Part shown: in pieces, positions 26,552-35,657 of the stretch
Position numbering within the stretch: the stretch's first letter is position 1
Layout: each line of letters opens with the position of its first letter
NCBI GenBank assembly: GCA_021372055.1
Contig: JAJFVB010000001.1
Location: 1 to 64,000, forward strand
DNA from: Desulfobacteraceae bacterium
GTDB taxonomy: Bacteria; Desulfobacterota; Syntrophobacteria; Syntrophobacterales; Syntrophobacteraceae
Direction of reading: 5' to 3'
Length of the DNA: 64,000 nt
The notes under the pieces: generated by a model
The model's database searches: none
What the model was told of the DNA's origin: nothing
The model's input: only the letters and a program-made list of their open reading frames with translations
Translations under genes and position numbers: made by a program

Positions 26552-26712
26552 ATCCGGAATTTTCAATTTTGCCAAGAAAAATCGCAGCGCCAAGTTATAA
26601 TTTCATATGGAAAGCATTATCGTGTGATTTCCAAAATAAGCGGAGAATTGCAGGCACGGTCCCCCCGAATCAAAAATGCATCTGTTCCAGGGTCGAAGGA
26701 CAGGAGAGCGCA

Positions 26713-26946
26713 ATGGTTTCTTATGAGTACAGGGTTTCGGTGCACCCGGCTGATTCCTTTCGGGATATGGTCTACTTCTGCTCAAACGAGGGCAGTTGCA
26801 CCGCGGAACTCATTCCATCCGATCAGGTCAGGCGCATGGAGGTGCTTCTGAACGAAGGCGGCCAAAGGGGCTGGGAACTCGTTCAGGCTTCATTCGGCAA
26901 GGACGGCGTTCTCGTGTTCTGGAAAAGGCAGGTGAGTCCGGCCTGA
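26713..26946 (+). CDS. Small DUF4177-like protein
   Basis: A 77-residue protein whose C-terminal half (RMEVLLNEGGQRGWELVQ ... VLVFWKR) matches the layout of the DUF4177 family, small alpha/beta proteins of unknown function. I start at ATG 26713, six bases after AGGAG; longer reading to 26533 runs through the preceding terminator and is rejected. A TATAAT at 26596-26601 may be the -10 box of its promoter, though no well-placed -35 box is seen. It ends 23 bases from the convergent ABC permease gene. Two cysteines (Cys at FCSNEGSC) are an extra feature. Confidence 0.7.
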   Translation: MVSYEYRVSVHPADSFRDMVYFCSNEGSCTAELIPSDQVRRMEVLLNEGGQRGWELVQASFGKDGVLVFWKRQVSPA

Positions 26947-26952
26947 GGTAAC

Positions 26953-26981
26953 GCCCGGGGCGCACGCGCTCATTCCCGGGC
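26953..26981. terminator. Hairpin between convergent genes
   Basis: GCCCGGG (26953-26959) pairs with CCCGGGC (26975-26981); it lies in the 23-base gap after the DUF4177-like gene and reaches into the end of the convergent permease gene. It could act in both directions. No T run. Confidence 0.35.
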
Positions 26982-27704
26982 ACGGTTCACCCAGTGGAAA
27001 GCCAGAACGAACAGGACGGTCCCGAGAGCGGCGAGCAGCAGGTAGGACGCGAGGTCCACCCGTTCGCCGAACGCGGCCGAACGGATGGCTTTGGACGCAT
27101 GCGTCAGGGGGAGAAGGCTCAGCACCTGCTGTACCCATTCCGGCATGCGGTCGATCGGGAAAAAAGTGCCCCCCAGGAAGGCCATCGGCGTAATGAAAAA
27201 GTTGGTCAGCAGGGCCTGGTCCGAATGCGATTTGACGAGCATTGCCAGGCCGACCGCGAGGGAGGCGAAAACAAAGCTGTTCAGTATCACCGCCGCCCAG
27301 AAATAGATATTGTACGAAAGCGCCACCCCCGACAGGAGCCCGATCACGATGATTATCGCCACTGAGAAGAGCGAACGCGTAATGCCCGCAAGGATCTCCC
27401 CCGTCACATAGGCGATATTGCGAATGGGCGCCGCCTGGAACTCCTCGAATATGTGCCAGTAGAACCTGGCGATGTTTATCTCGCTCGCGATTGCGAAGGC
27501 CTGGATCATGCTGTTCATGGCGACGAGGCCGGGTATCAGGAATTCCAGATAGGACCGGTCGCCGACCCGCACCTCCCGCCCCATCCCGAAGCCGAATGCC
27601 ACAAGATAGAGCAGAGGGCCGACGGACATGGAGGCCAGTTGCCTGAAAAACCTCTTTCTGAGGATCAACATTTCCCGCTGATAGATTGCCAGAGCGCCTC
27701 TCAT
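26970..27704 (-). CDS. ABC-2 type exporter permease
   Basis: A 244-residue inner-membrane protein with six hydrophobic helices, of the ABC-2 (NodJ/DrrB-like) permease family. Motifs such as GPLLYLVAFGFGMG in the first helix and FITPMAFLGGTFFPIDRMPEW before the fifth are characteristic. It forms an exporter with the ATPase encoded just upstream, whose stop overlaps its ATG (ATGA at 27701-27704). Substrates of this class include polysaccharides, lipids and drugs; none can be assigned. Confidence 0.92.
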   Translation of the reverse strand: MRGALAIYQREMLILRKRFFRQLASMSVGPLLYLVAFGFGMGREVRVGDRSYLEFLIPGLVAMNSMIQAFAIASEINIARFYWHIFEEFQAAPIRNIAYVTGEILAGITRSLFSVAIIIVIGLLSGVALSYNIYFWAAVILNSFVFASLAVGLAMLVKSHSDQALLTNFFITPMAFLGGTFFPIDRMPEWVQQVLSLLPLTHASKAIRSAAFGERVDLASYLLLAALGTVLFVLAFHWVNRARE

Positions 27705-28540
27705 GGAAGGACCCTCTTTCCGGTGACGGAAATGAAAACGTCCTCCAGATTGACTCTTCTGAGCGAAAAGCCTCCCTCATGCCGCGATACCTGGCCTTTG
27801 GCTTCTTCCCTGCTCCGGAAATAGAGCGTTCGCATTTCACCGTCTGCGATCACGTCCATCGCCCAAGCTCCCAGTCCGGCCATGAGGCTTTGCGGCGAAT
27901 CGAGGGCCACGATCCTCCCCTCGTCGAGAAATGCGACCCTTTCCGCCAGGAATTCCGCCTCCTCGATGTAGTGAGTGGTGAGAAAAATGGTCGTGCCGCT
28001 CTGCTGTATTTTTTTGACCAGCGACCAGATGCGCCGCCTGATGGCGGGGTCGAGACCCGCGGTGGGTTCGTCGAGGAAAAGAATCCTGGGGGAATGCATG
28101 AGAGCGCGGGCAATCATAACCCGGCGGCGCATCCCCCCGGAAAGGGACTTCACCGGGCTGTCCCTGCGCTCGGAGAGTTCTATATAGTCGAGGAGTTCGG
28201 ATATCTTTGCACCGCGTTCCTTCTTCGGCATCTGAAAAAGCTTCCCGTGCAGGTGCAGGTTTTCGGCAACCGTGAGTTCGTTGTCCAGGTTGATATTCTG
28301 CGGGACAAGCCCGCACTGCCGCTTGGCCTGCAAGCCGTCTCGCTCGACATGGAAGCCGTGCAGCCATGCATCCCCGGAAGTGGGAACCGCAAGGCCGGTC
28401 AGGATCTTTATGGTCGTCGTCTTGCCCGAACCGTTCGGCCCGAGGTAGGCGAAAAGCTCGCCCTCCCCCACCCGGAGGGAAACCCCTTTCAGTGCCTCCA
28501 CACCTTTGAAGCGTTTTGCGAGCTTTTCGATACGGATCAT
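27701..28540 (-). CDS. ABC transporter ATP-binding protein
   Basis: A 279-residue ATPase of the CcmA/NodI/DrrA class. Walker A GPNGSGKTTT near residue 38, signature SLSGGMRRR, Walker B ILFLDEPTAGLDP, and the H loop TTHYIEEAE are all present. I start at ATG 28540, which has AGGTGA just upstream and begins with the usual MIRIEKLAKRFKG; the frame remains open for another 92 residues upstream but with no protein-like content. It pairs with the permease that follows. Confidence 0.93.
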   Translation of the reverse strand: MIRIEKLAKRFKGVEALKGVSLRVGEGELFAYLGPNGSGKTTTIKILTGLAVPTSGDAWLHGFHVERDGLQAKRQCGLVPQNINLDNELTVAENLHLHGKLFQMPKKERGAKISELLDYIELSERRDSPVKSLSGGMRRRVMIARALMHSPRILFLDEPTAGLDPAIRRRIWSLVKKIQQSGTTIFLTTHYIEEAEFLAERVAFLDEGRIVALDSPQSLMAGLGAWAMDVIADGEMRTLYFRSREEAKGQVSRHEGGFSLRRVNLEDVFISVTGKRVLP

Positions 28541-28925
28541 TTCACCTGCGCGCCACCGGCCGAAAACGCCGGGTATTCTGTCCGTGCACGGCATTAGACA
28601 ACCCGAAGCGGCCGCCGCTCCGGTTGGTTTGCTCATAGCAGGATTTGCCCCCGCAGGAAACACCTGTTTTCGCAGCCCCACGGGTGAGGCTGAAAAACCC
28701 GGCTTCCCACCTCCATCCGGGAGTTTGGAACGGACGGCCGTTCCATTGTATAATTCGCGCTTTGGGAATATAATGATTTTTTCCTGATTCCCGCTATTGC
28801 GTTGTACAATGAGCAATCATAAGCTTATGGGGCTGTTTCGCCCATGTTCAATCCGGGCAAATGAACGAAACGTCTTTCGGAAAACTGCAGGACTGCGATA
28901 GACCTGATAGGAACCGACCCGACTT
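28541..28925. other. Divergent intergenic region ABC exporter / proB (385 bases)
   Basis: This region holds the control signals of two divergent transcripts. Two TATAAT boxes facing proB lie at 28749-28754 and 28769-28774, and a GGAACGG/CCGTTCC inverted repeat (about 28727-28744) overlaps the first promoter and might be an operator. Downstream, about 150 bases form the proB leader. No gene is visible. Confidence 0.5.
28725..28774 (+). promoter_or_regulatory. Two overlapping promoters for the proB operon
   Basis: First: TTGGAA (28725-28730), 18 bases, TATAAT (28749-28754). Second: TTGTAT (28746-28751), 17 bases, TATAAT (28769-28774). Both -10 boxes are perfect. The transcript would have a leader of about 145 bases before proB. 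Confidence 0.6.
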
Positions 28926-30077
28926 ATGCAAGAGGTTCACGACAGATTGGAAGTGTTCGGTCGATGCCGGCGCTTGCTGATTAAGGTCGGCAGCGCCGTG
29001 TTGACGAGTCCCAAGGGACTGAACAGGGTGATGGTCCACCGGCTCAGCGACCAGATCGCCGAATTGCGCGAGAGGTTTTCCAAACTCGAAGTGATCATCG
29101 TTTCCTCGGGCGCCGTCGCGTCCGGGATGCGCCGGATGGGCTTGAATGAGCGCCCGCGCACGATTCCCCAGAAGCAGGCCGCAGCGGCCGTCGGCCAGGG
29201 CGTGCTCTTGGAGGCGTGGGAGGAGGCGTTCGACAAATATGACCTTCTCGTCGCACAGGTGCTGCTCACCAGCGAGGACCTTTCTCACCGCCACCGTTAT
29301 CTGAACGCCCGCAACACCCTTGAGACGCTCCTCGCCCTGGGCATCTTGCCGATCATCAATGAAAACGATACAGTGGTGGTCGAGGAGATCAAATTCGGGG
29401 ACAACGATAACCTCTCGGCCCTCATCGCCGGTCTTGTCGGTGCGGACCTCGTCGTCAATCTGACCGACACGGAGGGACTGTTTGACTGCGACCCGCGGTT
29501 GAACGCTTCGGCCAAGCTCATTCCCGTGGTAACACGGCTGGATTCCAAAATTATCGCGTGCGCGACACCCGCGGCCGGATCGGTCGGAACCGGGGGGATG
29601 CTGAGCAAGGTAAACGCGGCGAAAAAGTGCCTTGCGTCCGGAATCCCCATGGTGATCGCCCCCGGCAGGCAGAGGGATATCCTCCTTCGCCTCTTCGACG
29701 GCCAGCCCTTCGGAACGCTTTTCCTGCCAAAGGAACGGACATACCAGGGCAAGAAAGTGTGGCTCGCAAATCTGCCGAAACCCGCCGGCGATCTCACGCT
29801 GGACGAAGGCGCCGTCAAGGCCCTGCAGCAGCTCGGCAGGTCGCTTCTTCCGATCGGCATACGGGATGTGCGGGGCACGTTCGGCGTCGGGGCCGCCGTG
29901 AGGTGTGTCGACAAATCGGGGAACCTGATCGGCATCGGGCTCACGAATTACAAGTCCGTCGAGATCGATAAGATAAAGGGCCGCCACAGCGAGGAAATTG
30001 AAGAAATCATCGGCTACAAGCATTCCGATGAGGTCATAAACAGGGATAATTTTGTTTTGATTCGCGAACCCGGCTAG
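28926..30077 (+). CDS. proB: Glutamate 5-kinase with PUA domain
   Basis: A 383-residue enzyme phosphorylating glutamate to glutamyl 5-phosphate, the first step of proline synthesis. The amino acid kinase domain fills residues 15-265 ([50 protein letters not shown]), and a PUA domain follows at about 285-370. Length is normal for the two-domain form. In this family proline commonly inhibits the enzyme. It heads a five-gene cluster with proA, nadD, rsfS and an M48 protease gene. Confidence 0.96.
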   Translation: MQEVHDRLEVFGRCRRLLIKVGSAVLTSPKGLNRVMVHRLSDQIAELRERFSKLEVIIVSSGAVASGMRRMGLNERPRTIPQKQAAAAVGQGVLLEAWEEAFDKYDLLVAQVLLTSEDLSHRHRYLNARNTLETLLALGILPIINENDTVVVEEIKFGDNDNLSALIAGLVGADLVVNLTDTEGLFDCDPRLNASAKLIPVVTRLDSKIIACATPAAGSVGTGGMLSKVNAAKKCLASGIPMVIAPGRQRDILLRLFDGQPFGTLFLPKERTYQGKKVWLANLPKPAGDLTLDEGAVKALQQLGRSLLPIGIRDVRGTFGVGAAVRCVDKSGNLIGIGLTNYKSVEIDKIKGRHSEEIEEIIGYKHSDEVINRDNFVLIREPG

Positions 30078-30162
30078 CGTGCGGATCTCCAGGCGGCCTT
30101 TTTCGGCTGCGATTCGAAGTCGCCGTCATATCGTGACTGAAACGGATATCGGAGGAATCCAG

Positions 30163-31413
30163 ATGAGGGACCAGATAACGGAAATGGGCCGCAGGGCGCG
30201 CGAGGCCGCCCATCTTATGGCCAAAGCCGACCGCGACCGGAAGGTCCGGGCACTGGAGAATATGGCTTCCGCACTCGAGCGGGATAGTACGTCCATCGCG
30301 GAAGCAAACCGAAGGGACGTCGAGGACGCCCGGACGAAGGGTTTGAGCGCCGCAAAGATCGATCGGCTCATCATCGGCGAAAAGGTCCTCGGCGAGATGG
30401 TGGCCGGATTGAGGGAAGTCGGCGCACTGTCCGATCCCGTCGGGGAAGTCACGAAAATGTGGACACGTCCCAACGGCCTGCGCGTGGGCAGGATGCGCAT
30501 TCCTCTCGGGGTGATCGGCATCGTCTACGAATCGCGACCCAACGTTACGGTGGACGCCGCCGCCCTGTGCATCAAAGCGGGCAACGCGGTCATCCTGCGC
30601 GGCGGGTCCGAAGCATTCCATTCCAATACGCGGCTTGCCCGGATCCTGCGAGAGTCCCTCAAGGAGACCGGCCTTCCCGAGGACGGCGTTCAGCTCGTCC
30701 CGACCACGGACCGGCAGGCCGTGCTTGATTTGCTGGGGCTCGAAGAATACATTGACGTGATGATTCCCCGTGGAGGGGAAGATCTGATCCGGTTTGTGAC
30801 ACAGCATGCCCGCATGCCCGTCCTGAAGCACTACAAAGGCGTGTGCCATGTTTTCGTGGATGAAGACGCGGACCTGCAGATGGCAACGAATATCTGCCTC
30901 AACGCAAAGGTGCAGCGTCCGGGCGTGTGCAACGCGATGGAGACTCTGCTGGTCCACGAAAAGGCGGCTCCGCGTTTTTTGCCCGCCGTCGCCGAGGCGC
31001 TGAGAAAGGAAGGAGTGGAGCTGCGCGGGTGCGCCAAAACGCGCGCGTTTATCCCCAATTGCATTGAAGCCACGGAGGAAGACTGGTTCGCCGAGTATCT
31101 CGACCTGATTCTCGCGGTGCGCGTGGTCCCCGACATGGAGGAGGCGATCCACCACATCACCACGTACGGATCGCATCACACGGAGGCGATCGTAACGGAG
31201 AACTACGCCAGAGCGCACAGGTTCATCCAGGAGGTACAGTCCTCCCTGGTTCTCGTGAATGCTTCGACCCGATTCAATGACGGGTTCCAACTGGGCTTGG
31301 GAGCCGAAATAGGCATTTCCACCTCTCGGTTGCATGCTTTCGGACCGATGGGACTCGAAGAGCTTACGACGACCAAGTTCATCGCCTTTGGCACAGGTCA
31401 GCTGAGAAGCTGA
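30163..31413 (+). CDS. proA: Glutamate-5-semialdehyde dehydrogenase (gamma-glutamyl phosphate reductase)
   Basis: A 416-residue NADPH enzyme reducing glutamyl 5-phosphate to the semialdehyde, the second proline step. The catalytic Cys lies in [17 protein letters not shown], with [17 protein letters not shown] and the C-terminal [20 protein letters not shown] blocks typical of ProA. I choose ATG 30163, six bases from GGAGGA (30151-30156), rather than a start at 30079. It follows proB by 85 bases and precedes nadD by 23. Confidence 0.96.
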   Translation: MRDQITEMGRRAREAAHLMAKADRDRKVRALENMASALERDSTSIAEANRRDVEDARTKGLSAAKIDRLIIGEKVLGEMVAGLREVGALSDPVGEVTKMWTRPNGLRVGRMRIPLGVIGIVYESRPNVTVDAAALCIKAGNAVILRGGSEAFHSNTRLARILRESLKETGLPEDGVQLVPTTDRQAVLDLLGLEEYIDVMIPRGGEDLIRFVTQHARMPVLKHYKGVCHVFVDEDADLQMATNICLNAKVQRPGVCNAMETLLVHEKAAPRFLPAVAEALRKEGVELRGCAKTRAFIPNCIEATEEDWFAEYLDLILAVRVVPDMEEAIHHITTYGSHHTEAIVTENYARAHRFIQEVQSSLVLVNASTRFNDGFQLGLGAEIGISTSRLHAFGPMGLEELTTTKFIAFGTGQLRS

Positions 31414-31436
31414 GACCCTGCGGGAGTACATTGCAG

Positions 31437-32096
31437 ATGCGGCTGGGAATTTTGGGGGGGACGTTCAATCCTGTCCACCTCGGGCACCTGAGGGCGGCTC
31501 AGGAGGCCCTCGAGCTTCTTAACCTCGACCGGATGCTCTTTATCCCCTCGGCCCTGCCGCCGCACAAGACGGATAAATCCATAGCCGCCTTTGAGCACCG
31601 GTGGCGGATGCTCACGCTGGCAACCGGGGATAATCCCGCCTTCCGCCCCTCCGATCTGGAGCGCCATATGGCGGGCAAATCCTTCACTGTGAATTCCCTG
31701 CGAAAACTGCACGAGGATTTCCCGGGGTCGGATCTTTTTTTCCTGGTCGGCCTCGATGCGTTTCTCGAAATGGCGACATGGTTCCGTTTCATCGACCTTT
31801 TCAGGCTAGCCAGCATCGTGGTGCTCAACAGGCTTGGTTATGGGACGGAAGACGTCCTTGCATTTCTTGTAAGGCATCTGGCCGAAAATTTCGTACAATC
31901 GGGGGAAGCGGTTTTCACGCATCCGGATTTTCGTCCGGTTTATTACCTCCCGAGCACGCGACTCGACATCTCATCGACTCACATACGCAAACTCGTCGCG
32001 GAAGGCCGGTCGGCACGCTATCTCGTCCCCGAACCGGTTTTGAGTTATATTCATGCCAATTGCCTGTACGGCGTAAACGGGATCAACGGAGAGTAG
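31437..32096 (+). CDS. nadD: Nicotinate-nucleotide adenylyltransferase
   Basis: A 219-residue nucleotidyltransferase converting nicotinate mononucleotide and ATP to deamido-NAD. It opens with GILGGTFNPVHLGHL, containing the (H/T)xGH ATP motif, then FIPSALPPHK, and ends with the ISSTHIR motif (SSTHIRKLVAEGRSARYLVP). ATG 31437 is ten bases from GGGAG; an in-frame TTG at 31431 is also possible. Gene order proA-nadD-rsfS is common in proteobacteria and Gram-positives. Confidence 0.95.
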   Translation: MRLGILGGTFNPVHLGHLRAAQEALELLNLDRMLFIPSALPPHKTDKSIAAFEHRWRMLTLATGDNPAFRPSDLERHMAGKSFTVNSLRKLHEDFPGSDLFFLVGLDAFLEMATWFRFIDLFRLASIVVLNRLGYGTEDVLAFLVRHLAENFVQSGEAVFTHPDFRPVYYLPSTRLDISSTHIRKLVAEGRSARYLVPEPVLSYIHANCLYGVNGINGE

Positions 32097-32105
32097 GAAA
32101 CACAA

Positions 32106-32528
32106 ATGTCAGATTTGGAAAAATCGGAAGGTGAACGACAGCAGCTCAAAGACAAAAGCAGCGGGGAAATCGTTCTCGTCTGCGCAAAGGAGGCCTCCCG
32201 GTTCAAGGCGCTCGACATGGTCTTGCTGGACGTCTCGGCCTTCTCCTCGTTTGCTGATTATTTTGTCATCTGCAGCGGAAAGTCCAGTCGCCAGGTTCAG
32301 TCCATCGCCGACAACGTGGAGGAAAGCCTCCGTGAAATGGGCCTCAAGCCTCTCGGGGTCGAGGGGAAACGCGAGGGCCACTGGGTGCTGATGGACTACG
32401 GCGACATCATTATTCACATCTTTTACGAACCCGTACGCGCTTTTTATGATCTTGAAAGTCTGTGGGCGGACGCCTCCCGCCTTCCGTGGAAGGACGATGC
32501 GGAAGAGGATGTCGCGCAGCAGCAGTAA
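32106..32528 (+). CDS. rsfS: Ribosome silencing factor RsfS
   Basis: A 140-residue Iojap-family protein that binds ribosomal protein L14 and blocks joining of the subunits when nutrients are short. The core motif is LLDVSAFSSFADYFVICSGKSSRQVQSIAD and the later GHWVLMDYGDIIIHIFYEPVRAFYDLESLWADA. A charged ~20-residue N-terminal extension and acidic C-terminal tail flank it. It follows nadD by nine bases, the usual arrangement. Confidence 0.95.
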   Translation: MSDLEKSEGERQQLKDKSSGEIVLVCAKEASRFKALDMVLLDVSAFSSFADYFVICSGKSSRQVQSIADNVEESLREMGLKPLGVEGKREGHWVLMDYGDIIIHIFYEPVRAFYDLESLWADASRLPWKDDAEEDVAQQQ

Positions 32529-32540
32529 AGGCAGGAACTG

Positions 32541-33980
32541 ATGCTTTCGTTTTTTTGCGGCATCAAATCGAAGCGGACGGTGCTGGCCGCGATGACCGCT
32601 TTTCTCTTCGCGCTCACGCTCCTGTGTCCCGCCGAAAAATCCCATGGGCTTACCCTGAGCGAGGAGAAGGAAACCGGCCGAAAAGTCCTTCAAATGGTTA
32701 GGCAGAAAATGAGCCTTGTCGAAGACGGGGAGGTGCTCAATTACGTCAGGAGCATCGGCAGCCGCATCGCCAAGCAGGTCGGAATAACACCCTACCAGTA
32801 CAAGTTTTTCGTCAGAGATCCTACGGTGCCGAATGCCTTTGCCGTTCCCGGAGGCTATATTTTCATCTTCCGCGGCATGATCGAAATGATGTCCAGCGAA
32901 GGGGAGCTGGCAAGCATTCTGGCTCACGAAATCTCCCATATCCAGGCTCGACACATCCAGAGGCAAATCGACGAAAACAAGATTTGGGGCACCGCATCCC
33001 TGGTGGGAATGGTTGCGGCCCTTTTGCTTGGAGGCGGAGGAGGCGCCGGGCCCGCACTGGCCGTCGGAAGCGTTGCCGCCGGACAGACGGCCGCCCTGCA
33101 GTTCAGCAGGACGCATGAGATGGAAGCCGACCAGATGGGCTTCCGCTTTTACAGCGATGCCGGTTACGATCCCTCCGAGATGTCCTCGATGATGCACAAG
33201 CTCGACCAGCTCAAATGGCTTCCCAGCGCAAGGATTCCGAGCTATCTCTCAACGCACCCAGCGCTCGGCGAGCGCGTGCAGTACCTGGACGAAATGGCGA
33301 ACAAGCAGAAGACGGCTTCGGGAAAGTCGAAGCTCAAACCGACCGTGGGCGATTTCCAGCTGATGCAGGCTACCCTGACCGCCAACTACTCGGATCCGGC
33401 CAAAGCTCTTGAACGCTTCCAGGTCGGCGAGAAGAAGGGCGAGAAGGCGGCAGTTTTCGGACTCGGCCGCCTCTACCTGAGGGAAGACAGGCCCGCCGAG
33501 GCCCTCAAGCAGCTTCAGGAAGCCGCCAGGTTGATGCCAACGAGCCCCTTTGTGCTCAGCGCCCTCGGTGCGGCATACCACCGGGCGGGCAAACTCAACG
33601 AGGCAAAGAGAGCTCTCGAAACGGCCCTGACGATCGATCCCTCGGCATCCATCGCCCATTATCGGCTGGCCATGGTGTACCAGGACGAGGGCAAGCGATC
33701 CGAGGCTCTCGAACTTCTGATGCGGATTGAAGAGCTTGCGCCCATGTACCCCGAGGTCGACTACCAACTCGGCATCGTAATGGGACAGGTGAACAAGCTC
33801 GGGCTTGCCCACTATTACCTCGGCAGGTACTATCTGCATAAGATGAATTGGCCTCTGGCGATGATGCATTTCAAAAAGGCAAAGTCGCTGATCACGGATT
33901 CGCCGGTGAAAATCGAGGAAGTAAACCTTGTGATCCGGGAGTTGGAAAAGCAGAAGGCCAAGTTCGGCAAAACCAAGTAG
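32541..33980 (+). CDS. M48 metalloprotease with TPR repeats, BepA-like
   Basis: A 479-residue exported protein: N-terminal signal (about residues 12-31), an M48 zinc protease domain with HEISH (His129, Glu130, His133) and a later HEMEAD holding the third ligand, a hydrophobic Gly-rich segment between them, and a C-terminal half of about four TPR repeats. This is the architecture of BepA, a periplasmic protease-chaperone for outer-membrane proteins such as LptD. It is 12 bases after rsfS and ends the cluster. Confidence 0.92.
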   Translation: MLSFFCGIKSKRTVLAAMTAFLFALTLLCPAEKSHGLTLSEEKETGRKVLQMVRQKMSLVEDGEVLNYVRSIGSRIAKQVGITPYQYKFFVRDPTVPNAFAVPGGYIFIFRGMIEMMSSEGELASILAHEISHIQARHIQRQIDENKIWGTASLVGMVAALLLGGGGGAGPALAVGSVAAGQTAALQFSRTHEMEADQMGFRFYSDAGYDPSEMSSMMHKLDQLKWLPSARIPSYLSTHPALGERVQYLDEMANKQKTASGKSKLKPTVGDFQLMQATLTANYSDPAKALERFQVGEKKGEKAAVFGLGRLYLREDRPAEALKQLQEAARLMPTSPFVLSALGAAYHRAGKLNEAKRALETALTIDPSASIAHYRLAMVYQDEGKRSEALELLMRIEELAPMYPEVDYQLGIVMGQVNKLGLAHYYLGRYYLHKMNWPLAMMHFKKAKSLITDSPVKIEEVNLVIRELEKQKAKFGKTK

Positions 33981-34139
33981 CAGCCGAAGGATCTATCCGC
34001 ATCGGGGCTTGGCGGATGGGATCGGATGAGCTCTGCGGCGGCTTCTGGATTGTGTTGATCGGTTGGGTTCCTTTGTCTATCTGGACGCAACGGTTCCTAT
34101 CACTTTGAATCATTCTCAGTCGGGAGAGGATGCCTTCCG

Positions 34140-35573
34140 GTGTCTATGTTTTACGGGAAAAATCTAGCCTTGCTGCTGCTCGGTCTGGCCGGTGTCGTCA
34201 TATCCACGCTGACCGGCGCCCGGGATTACATTCCGTTTCTCCAGTTCCTGTGCTCCGACGCATGCCGGGAGACTTCCGAAATACTCCTGTTTTACGTTCC
34301 GCTCTGGATGTGGGGAATTTCGTTTTACCTCGCCGTTGTCGCACTCGCTTTTTCCCGCGACGAATGGCTTCCCTGGTTCGTTGCGTGCGCGGCGGGAGTT
34401 GAAGGCGCTCTGATCTGGACCATGATCCGGATGCATGCGGCTTGTGTCTTCTGCGTCGCCAACGCGGTCGTCCTTGTGTTTCTCATCGCATTTTGCCTCC
34501 GCAGGAGGCTCATCTGGCAGCAGTCGACCCTTGCGCTCCTTTTCCTCATTCTGTTCGCTTTATGGATCCCCTACGAAAATCCCGCCGGCGTCCCGTCCCG
34601 GGTGCAAACCGATGAGAGCCGGGCGGGCATTCTTGCCAGGGTCGGCGGAGAACCGATCTACGAACAGAAAATCGAGGTCCTTCTGGGCAACAGGCTCCTG
34701 GATGCCAGCCGCGAGGTGTACCGGCTCCGCAAGGACAAGCTGGACCAGCTCATTGTCGATATGCTTCTTGAAAAGGAAGCAAGAGCCCGGGGGAAAGAAA
34801 CGGACAAATACATCGAGGAGATTGCCCCGCCAGGCGGTTTTACCGTGACGGATGCGGAAATCCAGGCTTACCTGGACCAGAATCGCGCAAAGTTGAAGGA
34901 CTGGCAGGGCAGCATGGCCGAACTCACGGAGCGCGTAAAGAATTACCTGCAGAGTCAGAAACGTCTGCAAGCGATAAACGAGCATGCCCGAACGCTTCAA
35001 ACCAAGTACCCGGTGGAGTTCTATCTTACAGCGCCGAGGCCGCCGGAGGTCAAGGTCGATACCGAGGGCGCTCCGTCCATGGGACCCCAGGATGCTCCCG
35101 TCGTCATAGTCGAGTTTTCCGATTACGAATGCCCGGCGTGCCGGGCGACCCATGAGGTTGTCCAGCGCGTCCGCGCCGCCTATGGAGACCGGATCCGATG
35201 GATCTACAAAGACTACCCGCTAAAGCGCCACAAACACGCTTTCAAGGCCGCCGAAGCCGCACACTGCGCCAGTGCGCAGGAAAAATTCTGGGAATACCAG
35301 GAACGACTCTACACCGCGGACAGGCTTGATGTCGACAACCTGCTCAAAATCGCCGGAGAAACGGGATTGGCGCGGGACCGCATCGAACAGTGCCTCAATG
35401 AGTCCAAGTTCAAAAAGTTGGTGGAGAAAAACCACCGGGACGGCGTTGATCTGGGCATTGACAGGACCCCCGCATTCATTATCAATGGCAGGGTCTTTAC
35501 CGGGGGGCCGGCCTTCGAGACTTTCAAGAACGTTATAGACGAGGAACTGAAAAAAAGCGGGAGGAAGGAATAG
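34140..35573 (+). CDS. VKOR / SurA-like / DsbA fusion protein
   Basis: A 477-residue fusion for disulfide formation outside the cytoplasm. Residues 1-145 form a four- to five-helix VKOR-type quinone reductase with the active-site pair CVFC (102-105) and a second pair CSDAC (38, 42). Residues ~160-290 resemble the helical N-domain of SurA/PrsA chaperones (VGGEPIYEQKIEVLL, KLDQLIVDMLLEKEA). Residues ~315-477 are a DsbA-like thioredoxin domain with CPAC at 331-334 and cis-proline in RTPAFIING. GTG 34140 or ATG 34146 could be the start. It would replace DsbB plus DsbA in one chain, with a chaperone-like spacer. Confidence 0.88.
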   Translation: MSMFYGKNLALLLLGLAGVVISTLTGARDYIPFLQFLCSDACRETSEILLFYVPLWMWGISFYLAVVALAFSRDEWLPWFVACAAGVEGALIWTMIRMHAACVFCVANAVVLVFLIAFCLRRRLIWQQSTLALLFLILFALWIPYENPAGVPSRVQTDESRAGILARVGGEPIYEQKIEVLLGNRLLDASREVYRLRKDKLDQLIVDMLLEKEARARGKETDKYIEEIAPPGGFTVTDAEIQAYLDQNRAKLKDWQGSMAELTERVKNYLQSQKRLQAINEHARTLQTKYPVEFYLTAPRPPEVKVDTEGAPSMGPQDAPVVIVEFSDYECPACRATHEVVQRVRAAYGDRIRWIYKDYPLKRHKHAFKAAEAAHCASAQEKFWEYQERLYTADRLDVDNLLKIAGETGLARDRIEQCLNESKFKKLVEKNHRDGVDLGIDRTPAFIINGRVFTGGPAFETFKNVIDEELKKSGRKE

Positions 35574-35628
35574 CGCGATTCCTCCCGTGCCTGTGTCCTT
35601 GAAAGAATGCTTCCCGGCTGAGCCGGTC

Positions 35629-35657
35629 GAGCGGGAAAGATGCTTCCCGCTCTTTTT
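35629..35657 (+). terminator. Rho-independent terminator
   Basis: GAGCGGGAA (35629-35637) pairs with TTCCCGCTC (35644-35652) around a six-base loop and is followed at once by TTTTT (35653-35657). It ends the VKOR-DsbA transcript and touches the 3' end of the convergent nucleoside phosphorylase gene. A second 9 bp hairpin spans the VKOR-DsbA stop codon (35558-35566 with 35579-35587). Confidence 0.85.
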
